From Cotesia glomerata (lineage: Eukaryota; Arthropoda; Insecta; Hymenoptera; Braconidae), in contig NC_058159.1 of NCBI RefSeq assembly GCF_020080835.1, positions 28,557,525 to 28,621,524 of the forward strand: 64,000 nucleotides of DNA, written 5' to 3'. The notes below the pieces were generated by a model. It made no database searches. It was not told the DNA's origin and saw nothing but the letters and a program-made list of their open reading frames with translations. Every line of letters begins with the position of its first letter. Within the stretch, counting starts at the first letter, position 1. A program made the position numbers and the translations under genes. This document shows, in pieces, positions 26,050-38,368 of the stretch.

Positions 26050-26250
26050 TCCGTAAAGAGAAAAATTCTTGAACCAAGAAAGTAATTTTGAAGAGTATCA
26101 TTGTCTTGGATCAAAACAAAAAATTTTTGAATTAAGTAAAATTTACTTAAGCCAATAAAAATTTCTTAATTTAACAATTTTTCTACTTAAATAAAGAAAA
26201 GAAAATTCTCCAAAACTATTTTCTTGATTCAAGTTAATTTTTTTTTCTGT
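26050..26250. mobile_element. CTTGAATCAAG-family MITE
   Basis: A direct-orientation relative of 21988-22189, with the same order of blocks and substitutions. It abuts the CACTGATA-ended MITE at 26254. Non-coding. Confidence 0.65.
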
Positions 26251-26253
26251 TTA

Positions 26254-26501
26254 CACTGATAAAAGGATTTCTTAGTATTTAAGAAGATTTCTTTGTATTT
26301 AAGAAATCATTTCTTAAACATCATTTTTTAGTATTTAAAAAATATTTCTTAATATTTAAGAAATATTTCGTAGTATTTAAAAAATATATATATTTCTTAG
26401 TATTTAAGAAAGATTTCTTAAATACAAAGAAATATTTTTTAAATACTAAGAAATGATGTTTAAGAAATCTTCTTAAATGTTAAGAAATCCTTCTATCAGT
26501 G
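26254..26501. mobile_element. MITE with CACTGATA ends and TA duplication
   Basis: TA|CACTGATAAAAGGATTTCTT and AAGAAATCCTTCTATCAGTG|TA form inverted ends. The interior is a series of TTTCTTAGTATTTAAGAAA palindromes, making a near-continuous hairpin. It belongs to the same terminal class as 4707, 9776 and 44451. Confidence 0.75.
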
Positions 26502-26801
26502 TACAATTGATCACTAACTAAATATTGCTAAAAACTTGAGAACTCAGATATTTTCAACGACAATAATTACATCGGTAAGAATCCTTCAGAACTTTTGTAT
26601 GTCTTACATATTCTCATTACATTTGAATTAACATAATATAATCATTAAAATGTAATGTGTCTCTCTTGTGTATAATTCACTATAATTATAATTATTTTTA
26701 GTGGCCCTGTTAATGGCAAAAGCTGTTGGGCCTAAGTGTAAATAAATAAATAAATAAAATTGAAAATTCGAGTTTTAGATTTTTCATACTTTTTATTCAT
26801 A

Positions 26802-26833
<32 letters not shown>

Positions 26834-26868
26834 CAATAAAGTACATATATTTTCAATATATAAATAAA
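26502..26868. other. inverted-duplication arm, possible LINE tail and WDR81 3' UTR
   Basis: 26503-26635 is the inverted partner of 21610-21765. At 26703-26758 a GGCCCTGTTAATGGCAAAAGC stretch ending in (TAAA)n resembles the 3' end of an insect non-LTR retrotransposon, without any coding part. On the minus strand an AATAAA (26792-26797) lies about 75 bp past the WDR81 stop and could be its polyadenylation signal. Confidence 0.45.
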
Positions 26869-29800
26869 TTAACACAGTAAAGTAATTCCACCGTTATCAG
26901 ATCCAAGTAAAAGTAATCTATTGAGCGGTAGTACAGTCATCGTAGTCAAAACACCTTTAAAAGCGTCAGATTTTAATTTAGAAGAAGAAAACACCGCAGT
27001 ATTATCAACCGCCGCATGCACTCCAATTCTATTAGCAGTAGTCCCAGAAATCAATTGCTGTTCATACAGCACCATACAATGAACCGGTTCAGTGGCGCCT
27101 TTTAAATGAAACTTAAGTTTCCCATCAACAGCGCTCCAGACTGCGATAGTTTGGTCCAGCGACGAGCTAACGATAGTCGTCTCATTAACCGCTTCTAGTT
27201 GTAAAATTTCGCACTCGTGGCCTTTCCACGACGCAATTATCAGCCCAGTCCTAATATCCAGAATCGTAAGGACTCCTGAAGCCTGCCCTAGAGCTACCCA
27301 ATGGCCACTGGGCGCCACAGCAATGCACCTAATAAGCCCCGCAGGATTGATAGCTACCTTGAGTTCATTAACGTAGCTAAAAGTGCGGCAATCTATGACA
27401 TGAAGAGTGACATCAGTAGTCGCTGCTAACAGCGACGTAGAAGGAGTATTATTGGCAGCAAGAGCATTAACCGGAGCCTGCCTCGAGCTTTCAGGACACC
27501 CTAACAAAGATCCCATAAAAGGATCCCAACAATGCACCGTTCCGTCGCAGGTAACAGCGTACCTCATAGATTCCAAAAACGTGAGCGCTAAAATAGACTT
27601 TTTGTGGCCTGTGTACGTATATTGGCAAGAAGAAACTCCAGTACCGTCACCTTGGCTCCTAATGCTCCAAAGTTTAACACTTTTATCCCTAGCTCCGCTC
27701 ATAAAACTGTTTTCATTGTCTAGAACATGCAGACACCTCACACTATTAGTGTGTCCATTGAAACTCTGCAGTTTTATCTGTTTGATATTAAAAGTCAAGT
27801 CTTTATCAGGCCGTCCGATTTCATGCTCCCAATAAGCAAGCCAATTCCCCCGAAGCTGCCGACCATGAGCCGCAGATCCTTCGCGGCTCGATAAGTTAAA
27901 ATTGTCCTGATCACCAACTTCAATTCTATTACCCACCACAGAAATATTCCCAAAGCTTCCGACTCCTTTTACAACATCATCTTCTAAAGTTTCTGTTTGC
28001 AAATACGCTGGGTCAGATTTGCTGGAGCCGATATCACAAGTCGGTAGAGTTTGTTCATATTTTTCGCAAAGATCGCGGATCAATTGATGGTTCTTCAACA
28101 AGTCTTCCATCGTGCCTTCGTCTAAGTGGCGGTAAAAAAGCAGATACGCTTTGTGAGCGAATTCTAGGGTAAAAACCGCTTTGAGCTCTTCAAAAGCTTG
28201 ATTCCTCTGAGGGTCAGATTCGTCACTATCTATTATCGGGGGAGAAAACGATACAGCCATGTCCGTAACTGCAGTTTGAATTCCCACTGAAGAAGAGTCT
28301 ACTAGCGTCCAATCGTGCGAATCTTTCAAAATTTCACTGCGTTCGTTGATTTTTTTACTATCTCTATCCCGTTTTTTGGCAATTTCTTCATCTTGAATTA
28401 GATTTTGGGTAAATACCTTGTCAAAGGCTAAAAAGAATCTTTGAATCGGTACTGATAGGTGGGATTTTGTGGTAGCGCTTCCAAGACGAATGCTGAAGCT
28501 TGATAAAACTTCCAAACATTTGTTAGCTAGTGCAAGTCGCGCGTTTACGCCGCTGGGAAATGAGTATCTAGTGGTAGAAAGAATTCTTACAGCTGGATGC
28601 AAAATAGATTTTACTATCGTTTCATACAACGCGTCCATCAACGAAGCGTCGCCGAGGCACGGAGTTACAAACGACAGCAATGCAAGACAAGAAACCAATC
28701 CGCCTTCTAAATTAGGAGTCAGTTTACGCTTACATAAAGTTAATAATTCCGCCATGTGACCGAAATACTGCAAGATTATCATCTGCTCTCCGTACAAATT
28801 TGCAATTGCTGTCAAAGATTCTAGAACTTTTATCGCGTTTACATCCCCTACTAATCGGACTTTTCTCCAGTGAAGTTCCTCAGAGTACAAATCTTCGTCT
28901 ATAGGAAGTAAATTATTGCTCCCGGCGTAACAGAGTGTTAACATTCGCAAAAGATTTCTTGAAAGGTGACGAGCTGTAAGAACCGGACCTAAGCGATGAG
29001 ACAGCCAGATTACCGACTCAGCGCTTACTTCCGAGACTTTGCACTCTTTTGACGGCAAATGCGAGTCGTTATTCTTCCCAGATTCATCTAATTCATCGTC
29101 GACCGCTACTGGTTCAAAAACAGACTTAGTTTTTTCCGAATCAAAGTCTAAAGTTGAAATTTGTACGGTTCCGGTGTATGAGCTTGAAAGTGGCAAATCT
29201 TCACTGGAAGTTTTACTTCCCACGTGGCAGCCAATAGTGTTAAAATCTGCGACTAATTTTATCCCCCGGTCGCTTTTGGGGATTGGGATAGTAGGCGATT
29301 TTATAGTACCGGGAGGAGAATTGCGCACGCTTTCGTCAATAAGGTCGTCAATTAGATTCAAATTTAACACTAAATGTGGATCTTGAGGAAGTTTTTCCGT
29401 AGGAGATAGAGTTTCCTCCGTTTCCATCGTGAAAACTTCCTCAACTTCGTTTTCAATTGTGGGGGTGTCACGTGAATTTTCTAGATCACAAGCTAGAGTA
29501 ACGGAATTTAAATTCTGCTCGGAGTCTACTGAAGAGTCCTCGTCTAAAGGGGACAAAACAATTTCTCCGTCTGCAGAATTTTCACTCAAATCGCAGCTCT
29601 TTAAATTTCCCGCGCGCTGACGATTTATATTCAAAGCTTGAGGGTGATCTCGGTAACAACCGACGGCTTCTACAAGCGGTGTTATAAAATTCTCTAGAAA
29701 TCTTCGAAGGCCTAAACGTACCGTTAGTTTAAGAAGGAAACTTCGGTGGTAGAGTCGCATTGTACGGAATTTAGCGAGTGTTGATGGTGATAAATAATCT

Positions 29801-31386
29801 GCGTAAATATTGCTATCAATTATAGAACCATTTTCGTATAATTTAATAATTGGGGCGAGAAATGTTTCCGCAGTGTCTTTAGGGCCTAGTGCTTTGGCAA
29901 TTGGATCGAGTAAATACCAAGCTGCTAAAACTGCGCTGTAGGGTTCATCCATTATTTGTTTAATATGCGGAACAATTAATTGTAAAATAGAATTAAAGTC
30001 ACTTGAATTTCGCGTTTGAGATTGTAAAAGTCTATCTAATTCTCGGGCAAGTGATTTTACTTTACACTCGTTTATTTTGCATAAAAATTGAACGCGGGTT
30101 TTTAATGCCTCGGGTTCGTCTTCGCGAATAAGGGAATTTAATTCGCGGACTAAGCTGCTGTACTCTTGAAGCATTTCTACGACGTGGAACAGGTGTTGGA
30201 AATAACAGTAAGGTAGAAGATTTGTGGAAAGAATTGGTTGGAGGAATTGGTGAGCTGAGGGCGGTGGTAAGCCCATTGATGTCACTGTGGGGTACCGAAA
30301 GGTTGCTGGTTGCTCGTTCTCACCTGTAATTCCGTAACTCTTAGGAATAATGTCGACTTGCAGCAGGAGAGCCACCGCGTTTCTCACACATTTAGGAAGT
30401 AAATCCGGAAATTTAGTCAATACGTTGACGCAAGTTTCGAGTCTTTGAGCGAATGAAATCTTGCTGGTATTCCAGGTGGCGCGAAATTTACTCGGGAGGA
30501 AAATTTCTACGATCAAACAGCCGAGGATCTGTTGCTCTTTGATGCGAGCGGTAGCTACTACTTGTCTGTAGCTTGTGAAGCCCGTTTGGTTTGTTATTTC
30601 GGGATTGTAAATTCGGTGAGACACTTTGCTGATAAACGAGTGCATTGATTCTACTTGATTAAGCGCGGCTGCGGGATTGTAATCTTTGGGAAGTTGGATT
30701 GTTTGCGTTGACTTTTCTGAGCGGGAATTGTCATCCGTGGTTAATAGAGATCCGCGGGAGCGACTCAGTAAGCGACTTAGAGCTAATGGAGATGATCTTG
30801 TTACGTTTAGTGTGACAGGTGATTCTACTTCTTCAAAACCAGAACTATGGCCCTCGTCGTCGCTTGTTTTGTCTGCAGATTTGTCAGTCTCTGGAGAAAT
30901 AAATTAATAAATTTATTATTTTAATAATTAATTGATTTAAAAATAAAAATTAATTATTGATGGGGTCAGATTTTTTATTTTAAGGAGAAAATATGGGTCG
31001 TATAAACAAATTTTTTGAATAAAATGTTGTTCAATATTTAATTTTATAATAAAAAATGTTTCTTATAATTTTTTTATAGGGCCAGTAACAAAGCAGTAAT
31101 TTTAAAATTAAGATTTTTATAATTAACAAAAATTTGTATTTTTTTGGATGGATCTTAATTTTGGAAATTGTGCTTTTTCAATGTTTCATACCATTCTCAC
31201 CAATAGTTAATTTATGATGATAAGTATTTGGGCTGCATTCGAAAATGCTCTATTTCTAGATACATAATTAAGAAATGAACTTGTATCTTGTGAAATATTG
31301 ACATTTTTAAAGATATAAGCTCATCCCGATTTTACACTTATCAAGACCTTTCATTTAAGTACCCACATCAATTTTTCATATATTTA

Positions 31387-31439
<53 letters not shown>

Positions 31440-34400
31440 TATGAAAAATATATTAAAATGCATGTGGATACTCAAATGAAAGCTCTTGATGAAGTGTAAC
31501 ATCGAGATGAGCTTATATCTTAAAAAATGTCAATAATTAAGAAATGACCTTGTATCTTGTGAAATATTGACATTTTTAAAGATATAAGCTCATCCCGATT
31601 TTACACTTATCAAGACCTTTCATTTAAGTACCCACATCAATTTTTCATATATTTATATATATTATATATATGTATACATGAAAAATATATGAAAATGCAT
31701 GTGAGTACTCAAATGAAAGCTCTTGACGAGTGTAACATCAAGATGAGCTTATATCTTCAAAAATGTCAATAATTAAGAACTGACATTGTATCTTGTCAAC
31801 TAATGACATTTTTAAAGATATAAGCTCATCTCGATGTTACACTCATCGAGACCTTTCATTTGAGTACCCACATCACTTTTTCATATATTTATACATATGT
31901 ATATATAAAAAATATATGAAAATGCATGTGGGTACTCAAATGAAAGCTTTTATTGAGTGTAACATCGGGATGAGCTTATATCTTTAAAAACGTCAATATT
32001 TAAGAAAGTTCAGTGCAATTTAACAAAAGTCATTATTTAATAAAGCAAAATTTTATTTATTTATAGTTCACAAGTCAGGGCAGTCACATAGTGACTGCAA
32101 GGTTGTTAGTCATGAAAATCTAAATTTTGAAATTGCGACTTTTTTGTTGATATTGAGAAAAATTTATGAAGCATTTTTTTTTAGAAAATTAAATTTTGAA
32201 CAACTTTTACTTGAAAAATATTTTTATACGACCAATATTTTTGCTATGAGTAAATATTTGAATTATTCATTTTGAAATTTTGGCGAAAATCTTCTAATTA
32301 GTTATTATAAAATAGCTTACTTGATTTTTTTGGCGTCAAATTGCGTATTCTAGGCGCTGTTTTACTCCAATACGGTGAAGGGACTATTTTCTGAGGATGG
32401 GGATACGTAAAAAGCTGAACTACCCCAGAATTGGTCAAGTTTGTATGATTGTCAACAAGTTGTAAGCAAACATTCTTGGATATAATAGCTGCTAAACCGG
32501 ATAGTCTGCGTAAACATGAAACAACAAATAAAAAATAAAAATTTAGAGACAGTTTTAAATAAATAACGTAGAGCTATAGAAAGGTACTTCTTAATCTGGG
32601 TTTTCTGCCAGGTAATCCCTAACCATAGCCACAGGGTAAAAGAGCGCTGTCGTACTTATAGCCAAATGTTAAGTCTATCCAGTGATGCAGTCTCTCCGAC
32701 ACGTAGAAACTCTCCAGTGCCTCACGATGCTTCTCGATAAAGTCTTCGGGTGACCGGGCCCAGCTTGGCAACTCCAGGTCTGGTAAATCTTCATGGATTG
32801 ACTGTAATTGATTCATAATTTCAATAAATAATCATCAGTTTATTTATTAGCGGTTAATTACTTTAAAAACGTTAGGGTCTGTGAAGAATTGTGGAATACA
32901 TTCGTCTGGACTCCATTCTTGGAGCCGTTGAATGGATGCTGGATACTCCCAAGGAACCCAGTGTGACCTCACATGCTTACAGAGTACGGATCTTGAGTAC
33001 CGTCGAGATAAGTATACATAATATGTTATTTCTGATAAAACGTCAGACACATGATGACCTACCTATTGTAAATAAAAATTATTAATTTAATTATAAATTC
33101 ATAATTAATCAGAAATTAATGACCTTGTACCTTGTGAACTATTAACATTTTTAAAGATATAAGCTCTTCTCGATGTTAGACTTATCAAGACCTTTCATTT
33201 AAGTACCCACATCAATTTTTCATATATTTATGTATATTGTATATATGTATATATAAAAAATATATCAAAATGCATGTGGGTACTCAAATAAAAGCTCTTG
33301 ATAAATGTAACATCGGGATGAGCTTATATCTTTAAAAATATTAATAATTAAGAAATGACCTTGTATCTCGAGAACTATTGACATTTTTAAAGAAATAAGC
33401 TCATCCCGATGTTACAATCATCGAGACCTTTCTTTTGAGTACCCACATCAATTTTTCATATATTTATATATTTTATATATATGTATGTATGAAAAATATA
33501 TGAAAATGCATGTGGGTACTCAAATGAATGCCCTTAATGAGTGTAACATCGGGATGAGCTTATATCTTTAAAAATATTATAAATTGACAAAATACAATAT
33601 AATTTCTTAATTATTGACATTTTTAAAGATATAAGCTCATTCTGATGATACACTCACCGAGACCTTTCATTTAAGTACCCACATAGATTTTTCATATATT
33701 TTATATATATATATATATATATATTTCTGATATTTGTGAAATATATAAAAAATTCATGTGGGTACTCAAATGAAAGCTCTTGATGAGTGTAACATCAGGA
33801 TGAGCTTATATCTTTAAAAACGTAAATAGTTAAGAAAGTACAGCGCAATTTAACAAGTCATTATTTAATAAAGCAAAATTATAATTATTTATTTAATTAA
33901 AAAATAATATAAACATTAAACTAACTTCAGAAGTTTGAGAATTAAAAGTCAAGTCCAGCTGCCTATCGCCTTTATTTAATCGAAACTTTGATTTCGTAAG
34001 ATCTCGCCAATTTTTTCCAGATCTTGAATTGAAATCTGTTACCCAAGGCATCACGTGGTGACAACTAGGATCACCAAATCTACGTCCAGCTAAATTATTT
34101 AACGCTGTCAAATAATCGAAATTACTAAGCTGGCCATAGATCCACATCTCACAGAGTGTTTCAATATTTTGATTAAAACCAAAATTTGGTCCTTTTGTGC
34201 CGTCTATTTTTGACGGACTAGAAAACGATTTTTTAACAGTAGAATAATTTTTTTTTTCATCAATAAGAGCGCGAGTTTGGACGTCAGGTTTCAAATAAAT
34301 ATTGTCATCCAATTTAGGCAGTACCTGAAATTTAAATAATTAAAATTTTTTTAATCTAATCTAAATTAATCTTATATAATTATTAATGAGTAATAATGAC

Positions 34401-35694
34401 AATACTTGTATTATATAATTATCCATTAATAAAATATCACTGAGAGTTATTTCACCGAGAGCAAGTCCCGAGTCATGAAGATCTCTCGATAAATGTAGTA
34501 ATTGATAGACTAAAAATAAAGGTTTATTGTAACTTGTCGATAATGTGGCAGGACTATACATCACACACCTGAAATTAATTAAGTATTTTTTTTTTTTCTT
34601 CAATTAAGTTAATTAATAAAAATTTTCTTACTCTTGGAGGGAAAATTTAGCTATTTGCTCATGAAAGAACATGAAAGCTGATGATGTTTCAATAGCAAAC
34701 ATCGCTGGTAAAAGATTGCAATGTAAATTATTGCTGTCATTTACACCAGGAGTTACTGAAATGACTTTACTGTCTTTTATGTGTATCAAAGGACAACTGT
34801 AAAGTCGAGATAATACTTCATGCATCACTGCAATATCATCACTGCTTGGCGTTAATAATGGCTGTTCTTTAGATTCATATAAATTCCATATACCTATAAA
34901 TTTATTATAATTTTAATAAATAATTGAAGTTTATAAATTGATGAAATATTTATAAAACTCTCAAATACTTGCTATAATATTTTTTATAAGACTCCTTCCA
35001 TAAATTACGATAATTTGTTTCTGAAACGTAACGTAATAATTGTGAAAATGTAAGATCTGATTGAATTTTTATATTTGTGGAATGTTTATCCCTGGGTAAT
35101 GGTATCGCATCACTGAATTGTTTCTCATAAATCTGTAATAATAAACAATAATTAAATAATTATTAATATTAATAATATTTATGATTCTAAAGTTAGCTAA
35201 CAGCTGTCAATTTTTTAATTTTAGAAAAAATCAATTATATTAAAAAAATTATGAAAATTAAAGTAGCAGATATTTAATAATTTTTAGAATTTTTTTAAGA
35301 GATAAATTAGTGCAAAAAAAATTTTTAAAAAAATTGACATGTAAAAATTTTAAATGTAATTTTTAAAAAATAATTTTTTGGAACAAAAAAAAAATTATAC
35401 AAAAAACCTTTCTAATATTTATCAACTTCAGTGTCATTAATATTAACCTATGATATAGAAAAAAAAAGAAAAAATTACTTTTATATAAATACGAGTCCAA
35501 TTAGATCCTAGTTCTTCGAGAGGAGGTTGTGCAGCTATTTCATCAACAGACAAACGTTCGTGTGTGATAAAATTAATTTTTCCAATGTTTTTTAAATTAG
35601 TTAGCCAATTTTTGTTCACTGTCACACATATTCTCTCATCGACGAATTGCATGTATTTAAAAGGAACGTTTAATTCTGAATTAATAATCTCCAT
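26869..35694 (-). CDS. WDR81: WD repeat-containing protein 81 (BEACH + WD40), complete, nine exons
   Basis: The family product works with WDR91 on endosomes, restraining class III PI3-kinase during early-to-late endosome conversion, and in aggregate autophagy. Exons in coding order are 35479-35694, 34973-35132, 34632-34893, 34406-34568, 33926-34324, 32862-33062, 32656-32801, 32321-32505 and 26869-30890. All phases agree and give 1917 codons plus stop, close to the vertebrate protein. The BEACH domain covers about residues 315-565: MPWVTDFN, WRDLTKSKFRLNKGDRQLDLT, VSDVLSEITYYVY, SPDECIPQFFTDPNVFK, HHWIDLTFGYKLSG, SKNVCLQLVD. WD repeats fill the last ~310 residues (HTNSVRCLHV, DKSVKLWS, DGTVHCWD, DQTIAVWS). 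The start ATG has A at -3 and G at +4. Intron 2 is GC-AG (GCAAGT donor). The acceptor of exon 6 is ambiguous by a few bases. Introns 5 and 8 contain Helitron sequence. The 4-kb last exon is continuous. Confidence 0.95.
31150..32109 (+). mobile_element. non-autonomous Helitron, copy 5, in WDR81 intron 8
   Basis: The 5' terminus is lost, but the leader is recognisable from about 31150 (ATGTTTCATACCATTCTCAC, GGGCTGCATTCGAAAATGC). Three palindromic modules follow. The 3' hairpin GCAGTCAC-ATA-GTGACTGC is intact and the terminus reads TTAG|T. It is antisense to WDR81 and 211 bp from exon 8. Confidence 0.8.
33105..33880 (+). mobile_element. Helitron fragment, copy 6, in WDR81 intron 5
   Basis: Three palindromic modules (AAGCTCATCCCGATGTTACA-type arms) and the tail CATTATTTAATAAAGCAAAAT are present. 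Both the leader and the 3' hairpin/CTAG are missing. The fragment fills nearly all of the intron between exons 5 and 6, ending only about 45 bp from exon 5 on the genomic map. Confidence 0.75.
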
Positions 35695-35865
35695 GTTTTT
35701 TTATTTTAAAAACTAATTAATTAAAAAAATCTTATATTTGTTCCTTGTTTGTTTGTTCGAATGTAGAAATAACTTTGTTTTTGGAGTACTTGACAGTAAG
35801 CTGTCATTTATGCTATAAACACAATAAACAATAAAAAACCAAGAATATTTTACTAAAATTGTGAC

Positions 35866-35874
35866 AGATGGCGC
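35866..35874 (+). promoter_or_regulatory. CTCF-like AGATGGCGC motif upstream of WDR81
   Basis: AGATGGCGC lies about 170 bp upstream of the WDR81 start codon. It matches the core of the insect CTCF site (AGRTGGCGC). A 9-bp match can arise by chance, so this is only a candidate insulator or promoter-proximal site. Confidence 0.3.
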
Positions 35875-35944
35875 TTCAGTCTGCTTTAAGAGGAAACTTT
35901 GTTACCAGCTGACTCGAAATGGCGGCTCTTATGACTATGACAAT

Positions 35945-37025
35945 AATAAATAATAGTTTAAAAAAACTAAAAACACGCTTTTTATAGAAAACCAAACTAA
36001 AAAATAGAAAATAAATTTAAATTAAGAATAGTGTTAAAAATTTCAATAAATATAAATTAATAATAGTGTAAATAAAAAAAATGTATCCTAATATAAAATC
36101 CTAATATAAAATTGAGATGAAATGTATGTGGCATCAAACTATTCGTAACGTGATTGGTCGAATATATCATAAGCATGAAAATATATGCAAATGCTACAGT
36201 CAGGCGCGCGCTTGCGCGCGCAAATTCAAATTCTAGTTTTATTTTAAAAAGCGTGAGGTGCATGGTGTCAATAGTTATAAATATTTTCCTAATATATTTT
36301 CCTAATATAAAATTGAGATGAAATGTATGTGGCATCAAACTATTCGTAACGTGATTGGTCGAATATATCATAAGCATGAAAATATATGCAAATGCTATAG
36401 TCAGGCTTGCGCGCGCAAATTCAAATTCTAGTTTTATTTTAAAAAAAGCGTGAGGTGCATGGTGTCAATAGTTATAAATATTTTATTGACAGATATGAGT
36501 AGAGTGATTATCATTTTGATAATATCTTAAAAAGCACCCCACGCTTTTTTTAAAATAAAATACATTTTTTTATTTACACTATTATTAATTTATATTTATT
36601 GAAATTTTTAACACTATTCTTAATTTAAATTTATGTTCTATTTTTAGTTTGGTTTTCTATAAAAAGCGTGTTTTTAGTTTTTAAACTATTATTTATTTTT
36701 ACTTTTTAGTTTGGTTTATTTATAAAAGCGTGATTTTTAGTTTTTAAACTATTATTTGTTGATTATCAAAAATATTCAGGCGCGCAAATTACCCACGGAG
36801 AGTTACATACTGACATACTGACATACTGACATACAAGTGAAGCTAATAAAAATAATTATTTATAAATATTATAAATACGGGGAATCAGAGTTCGATTTCG
36901 GAGAGCGAGCCTGAGAAACGGCTACCAGAACCAAGGAAGGCCGCAGGCGCGCAGATTACCCACAGAGAGTTACTGACAAACTGACAAACTGACATACAAG
37001 TGAAGCTAATATAAAGCGTGTAAAA
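35945..37025. mobile_element. rRNA-fragment-bearing repeat, copy 2
   Basis: It shares both ends with 8933-9664 (AATAATAGTTTAAAAAAACT at the left, GCTAATATAAAGCGTGTAA at the right), in the same orientation. It is longer because the loop of the fold-back holds a ~205-bp block in two direct copies (about 36087-36290 and 36294-36500). Each block contains ATGTGGCATCAAACTATTCG, CGTGATTGGTCGAATATATC and a GCGCGC run; the first has the palindrome GCGCGCGCTTGCGCGCGC. It lies immediately upstream of the WDR81 5' end. Confidence 0.7.
36876..36977 (+). pseudogene. small-subunit (18S) rRNA fragment in repeat copy 2
   Basis: Same rRNA fragment as at 9522-9623, with the same diagnostic substitutions (for example CAGAACCAAGGAAGGCCGC), so it moved as part of the repeat and was not captured twice. 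A short second piece lies at 36778-36805. It differs from copy 1 at a few bases near the right edge. Confidence 0.9.
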
Positions 37026-37100
37026 ACGTACTTACTTGTTGACGTTCATCTTCTGGAGCAGGATTAGAAGATTAAAGGTAATTACATTTAATGACATTAA

Positions 37101-38364
37101 GGGGGTATTCTAGTGTAGAATTTCAAAAAAATCGATTTTTTTTTTTATATTTTCAAAGTTTAACTATTTAAGAATATGTCTACGAGAGGATTTTTGAAAA
37201 TTTAAATTATTTTCGGAGCTATAGACATTTTACTGACCCGGCCTCCAAACTGGTTCGGTTGGGTCTAGTCGAACAAAAGACATTAGGGATTCTCCGTCTA
37301 CCTGAATCTATATTTCTCAGTTAAACCTTTTGTCCTTTATATATATGTATATACCAATTTATGACAATTTATCATCAGAGGAATTATTAACTCGATGTTT
37401 AGGTTCTGAAACTCAAAACAATAATGAGTCTCTAAACTCGTTGATTTGGACTTTCGCGCCGAAACATATTCATTCTGGACCTAAGATAATTGAAATAGCA
37501 ACATTTCTCGCTGTTTGCATTTTTAATGAAGGTTTCATTCCAATTTTAAAAATGATGACCCTTATGGGAATGAAAATTGGGCCGGAAGCTCATTCATTTG
37601 CTGTGAGACGAGACAACGCCCGGATTGAACGCTCCGAAATACGTACATCCAACGCTTCAAAGGAGGCCAGAACTGCTCGATTGGAAGAGAGAAACGCAGA
37701 AAATAGTTTTTTTGAAGTAGAAGAAGGTCTGATGTATGAAGCAGGAATGGCAGATTGAATAAAAGTAAGTATAATATATCATTTCATGACTTTGACAGCG
37801 AAAAACTTTACGCGAAACTTTAAATGCGTTTTTCTCAGAACAGACTTTTTCAATATATTTGTCACGATTTCTCGAGTTCTACTAGACCGATTCACTTGAA
37901 ATTTTCAGAGAATCTTCTTTATAGACCTCTCAAGAATTGGAACTAGCCTCATCCCCAAATTTCAATTTTGACTATTTTTAAAAAATTCGAGAAACTCAAA
38001 AAAATGGTAAAAAAATCGTCTTTTTTTCAAACAGTCGCCATTTTGTCAAAAAAATTTTTTTTCACTCATCTCTAGTTCTGATTCTTGCGACATCATTGCA
38101 GATTAATAATCTTTTTTATTTTTTTATTTCAGATGACTAGGAGGGTTGAAATAATGTCAAAACTCATCTGCCAATTTTTTGACACCCCCACTTCATCGAC
38201 TGCCAGTTTTTAAATTTTTGACTTTTTTTTTTTATTTTTTTCTGTACTCTTGAAACATTAATAAATAACTGATAAAAAAATGTATAGTAAAAATATTGAT
38301 TGCTTTTTTTTTACGACACATTAAAAATTACCTAAAATTGATGTCTCTACACTAGAATACCCCC
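37101..38364 (+). mobile_element. Kolobok-like DNA transposon remnant, TTAA duplication
   Basis: Perfect 19-bp inverted ends GGGGGTATTCTAGTGTAGA (37101-37119) and its complement (38346-38364) are flanked by TTAA on both sides (37097-37100 and 38365-38368). TTAA duplications are made by piggyBac and Kolobok superfamilies. The internal frame (37330-37758) resembles the C-terminal end of Kolobok/Mutator-like transposases, which favours Kolobok. At 1264 bp it is internally deleted and non-autonomous. Confidence 0.8.
37330..37758 (+). pseudogene. C-terminal fragment of a Kolobok-like transposase
   Basis: The frame opens after a stop at a TTG, has no ATG at its head and ends at a TGA. Recognisable stretches are SSEELLTRCLGSETQNNNESL, IWTFAPK, ATFLAVCIFNEGF and a final EEGLMYEAGMAD. 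These match the tail of a large arthropod transposase family in which TQNxNESxNxxIW and FNxG are conserved. The N-terminal and catalytic regions are absent, so the copy cannot be active. Assignment to Kolobok rests on this tail plus the TTAA flanks; I could not run a profile search. Confidence 0.7.
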
Positions 38365-38368
38365 TTAA

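Noticed and set aside
27407..29620. Several 60-140 codon plus-strand frames
   Set aside because: They lie antisense to the long WDR81 exon and show no independent motifs.
37030..37090. Possible short minus-strand exon ending in a good donor (AACAAGTAAGTAC)
   Set aside because: Too short to recognise, and WDR81 already has a complete start downstream; at most it is an untranslated exon.
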